This document shows, one piece after another, positions 12,747-14,682 of a DNA stretch of 14,682 nt. The stretch is from NCBI GenBank assembly GCA_946885435.1, contig CAMPGL010000034.1:1-14682 (forward strand), written 5' to 3'. The position numbers were made by a program, and so were the translations under genes. Each line of letters opens with the position of its first letter. Within the stretch, counting starts at the first letter, position 1. The notes under the pieces were generated by a model. The model did no database searches. It saw nothing but the letters and a program-made list of their open reading frames with translations, and had not been told where the DNA came from. The DNA is from an uncultured Brevundimonas sp. Lineage in GTDB: Bacteria > Pseudomonadota > Alphaproteobacteria > Caulobacterales > Caulobacteraceae.

Positions 12747-14682
12747 ATGACCGACGTCACGGCGTCTCCGCAAGCGTTCCGGCCGTCTGCGACGGGCTGG
12801 ATGTTCGCCCTGGCCATTTTCTCGAGCGCGGCGCTCGTTTTCGCGGTCCAGCCGATGATGGGCCGGCTGATCACCCCGACGCTGGGCGGATCGCCGTCGG
12901 TCTGGAACACCTCGATGGTGTTCTTCCAGGCGGCGCTGCTGGTCGGCTACGGCTACGCGCACCTGCTGCAGCGGGTCGGGTCGATCCGGCTGCAGGTCGG
13001 GATTCACCTGGGCCTATTGCTGCTGGCGCTGCTGTCCTTCTGGCCGCTCCGGGTCAATGAGATGCTGGGCGCGCCGGACACGGCCTCGCCCATTCCGTGG
13101 CTGATCGGCACCCTGGCGCTGTCGGTGGGCGCGCCGTTCGCGGTGCTGTCGGCGACCGCTCCGCTGCTGCAGGCCTGGTTCGCCCGGGTGCGGCAGGGGA
13201 CGGAGGAGGGCCAGAACCCCTACGTCCTTTACGCCGCCTCGAACCTCGGCAGCTTCGCGGCCCTGATCGCCTATCCGGTTCTGATCGAGCCGCTGCTCGG
13301 CCTGTCGGCCCAGACGGTCACCTGGTCGGCGGGGTACGGCGCCTTCATTCTGATGATCGTGGCCCTGGCCTATGTGGTCTGGAAGAGTGGCGTGACCCAG
13401 GTCGAGCTCGCGCCCCTGCCGCAGAGCGCGCCGATCACCTGGAAAGAGCGGGCGATCTGGATCCTGATCGCCGCGGCCCCCTCCAGCCTGATGCTGGGCG
13501 TGACGACCCACCTGTCGGTGGACGTGGCCTCGGCGCCCTTCCTGTGGGTCGTGCCGCTGGCGCTTTATCTGCTGACCTTCGTCATCGCCTTCCAGGCCCG
13601 GCCGGCCATCCCGCTGGAAGTCACCTTGATGGTCCAGGCGGCCACCGCCGCGGCCTGCACCGCGCTCCTGCCGGCGGCGAACGGCGAATGGCTGATGCTG
13701 TTCGGCATCCACCTGACGACCTTCTTCTTTTCGGCCCTGATGTGTCACCAGATCCTGGCCAGCCGCAGGCCCGCCCCGGATCGGCTCACGGAGTTTTACC
13801 TACTGCTGTCGCTGGGCGGCGTGCTCGGCGGGGCGTTCAACGCCCTGGTCGCGCCGGTGATCTTCGACCTGGTGATCGAGTACCCGATGGTGCTCTGCCT
13901 CGTCGCGCTCGCCCGGCCCTGGTCGAAGACAGGCACGAAGCCGGGCGAATGGGCCATCTTCGCGGTCATCCCGATCCTGTGCCTGATCCCGCCGATCCTG
14001 TTCGGCTGGCTGGAGAGCGACGGCCGTCCGCACACCATGGGCTTCAGCTACGACCAGGGCCGGATCGTCTCGCATCTGGTCCTCGGCACGGCGGCCATCT
14101 GCGCCTTCTTGATCCGGGACAAGGTGCGCATCTTCTTCCTGGCGCTTGTGATGATCGCGGTGTCCGCTCACCAGGTGGCGCTCCGCTACGACTGGGTGGA
14201 GAGCGACCGCAGCTTCTTCGGCGTCCTGCGCATCGGCGAGGAGACCTATCCCGAGGTCGGGACCGTCCGCATCCTGATGCACGGCACGACCCTGCATGGG
14301 GCCCAGTCCCAGTCGCCCGCCTACGCCTGCCGGCCGACCCTCTACTATGCCGACACCACGCCCATCGGACAGGCGGCGGTGGCCATCCAGAACCGCACGC
14401 CGGGCGCCAACATCGGCGTCGTCGGCCTGGGGTCCGGAGCCATGGCCGCCTACAAGCGCGAAAGCGACACTCTGACCTTCTTCGAGATCGACCCGATGGT
14501 CGACCGCTGGGCCCGCGACCCGGCGCGCTTCAGCTTCATCAGCGATTGCGCCTCGGGCCCGGTGCGGACGGTGCTGGGCGACGCCCGCCTGACCCTCAGG
14601 GACGAGCCTGCGAACAGCTATGACCTCCTGATCATCGACGCCTTCTCGTCCGACGCGGTGCCGACCCACCTGCTGACGGTCG
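12747..14682 (+). CDS. Fused membrane (MFS-like)/spermidine synthase-like protein, cut by window edge
   Basis: The first 645 residues are visible and no stop is reached. The N-terminal half, from about residue 18 to 460, is a polytopic membrane region with some ten or more hydrophobic segments. The C-terminal half is a Rossmann methyltransferase-type domain like spermidine synthase: HGTTLHGAQ (512-520), the nucleotide loop VVGLGSGAM (558-566), Glu580 in FFEIDP, GDARLTL (611-617) and YDLLIIDAFSSDAVP (625-639) with Asp631 and Asp636. This is the arrangement called fused MFS/spermidine synthase. In true SpeE the catalytic strand ends DSTDP, so polyamine synthesis is not assured here and the substrate is unknown. 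GAAGG (12735-12739) lies seven bases before the ATG. It is divergent from pncC across 85 bases. Confidence 0.88.
   Translation, partial: MTDVTASPQAFRPSATGWMFALAIFSSAALVFAVQPMMGRLITPTLGGSPSVWNTSMVFFQAALLVGYGYAHLLQRVGSIRLQVGIHLGLLLLALLSFWPLRVNEMLGAPDTASPIPWLIGTLALSVGAPFAVLSATAPLLQAWFARVRQGTEEGQNPYVLYAASNLGSFAALIAYPVLIEPLLGLSAQTVTWSAGYGAFILMIVALAYVVWKSGVTQVELAPLPQSAPITWKERAIWILIAAAPSSLMLGVTTHLSVDVASAPFLWVVPLALYLLTFVIAFQARPAIPLEVTLMVQAATAAACTALLPAANGEWLMLFGIHLTTFFFSALMCHQILASRRPAPDRLTEFYLLLSLGGVLGGAFNALVAPVIFDLVIEYPMVLCLVALARPWSKTGTKPGEWAIFAVIPILCLIPPILFGWLESDGRPHTMGFSYDQGRIVSHLVLGTAAICAFLIRDKVRIFFLALVMIAVSAHQVALRYDWVESDRSFFGVLRIGEETYPEVGTVRILMHGTTLHGAQSQSPAYACRPTLYYADTTPIGQAAVAIQNRTPGANIGVVGLGSGAMAAYKRESDTLTFFEIDPMVDRWARDPARFSFISDCASGPVRTVLGDARLTLRDEPANSYDLLIIDAFSSDAVPTHLLTV

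Noticed and set aside
12662..12910. N-terminal extension of pncC up to 12910
   Set aside because: The extra 83 residues are antisense to the start of the next gene and do not resemble the CinA N-terminal domain. The ATG at 12661 gives the normal PncC length.
10689..13007. A 772-codon open frame on the minus strand, antisense to the COQ10-like and flavoenzyme genes and running through pncC into the membrane/synthase gene
   Set aside because: It runs through four well-supported genes, its translation is Arg/Gly/Ala-rich without any family motif, and such frames arise readily opposite GC-rich codons.
1..14682. Defence island, mobile element, CRISPR array or biosynthetic cluster
   Set aside because: I found no transposase, integrase, attachment repeats, spacer arrays, or nuclease, toxin or synthase modules. 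The genes are housekeeping or common conserved families with uniform composition.

Overview
The window reads as ordinary chromosome of a high-GC alphaproteobacterium, most likely of the Caulobacterales. I infer this from GC-rich third codon positions, small alphaproteobacterial families (DUF3297, DUF6481), a lipA gene followed directly by a COQ10/RatA-type gene, and promoter-like sites that fit the Caulobacter housekeeping pattern. The genus cannot be fixed from sequence alone. I see no insertion sequence, phage, CRISPR array, tRNA or rRNA. No gap between genes is longer than about 125 bases, so coding density is very high.

Layout. Bases 20-355 encode a small Tat-signal protein with a disordered tail, closed by a clear intrinsic terminator (379-408). 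A GNAT acetyltransferase (454-984, +) meets a minus-strand group tail to tail: DUF6481 (981-1325), DUF3297 (1415-1663) and a DAACS-type symporter (1679-2956). The symporter is divergent from a DUF819 membrane protein (3082-4344, +). Next comes a YadG/YadH-like ABC exporter pair (4401-6103, +). It meets a second minus-strand group: a secreted protein (6100-6606), DoxX (6628-7029), a stand-alone Aas-type acyl-ACP/CoA ligase (7108-8670) and the sulfurtransferase SseA (8748-9602). Divergent from sseA is a plus-strand operon of lipA, a COQ10-like START protein and an L-2-hydroxyglutarate-oxidase-like flavoenzyme (9660-12173). This meets pncC (12170-12661, -) tail to tail. Divergent from pncC is a fused membrane/spermidine-synthase-like gene that runs off the right edge.

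How genes may work together. The lipA operon has a plausible theme. LipA makes the lipoyl cofactor of 2-oxoglutarate dehydrogenase, the flavoenzyme resembles enzymes that return L-2-hydroxyglutarate to 2-oxoglutarate, and the COQ10-type protein belongs to a family that serves ubiquinone, the likely electron acceptor. The divergent neighbour SseA mobilises sulfur, and LipA consumes sulfur. The DAACS/DUF819 pair is two membrane carriers sharing one short control region.

The window does not show a clear new multi-gene system. The most unusual points are a DAACS symporter that keeps the substrate-site residues of its last helix but lacks the NMDGT cation motif, a Tat signal on a disordered peptide, a ligase that matches half of the bifunctional Aas enzyme, and three of three convergent gene pairs overlapping by exactly four bases at their stop codons.
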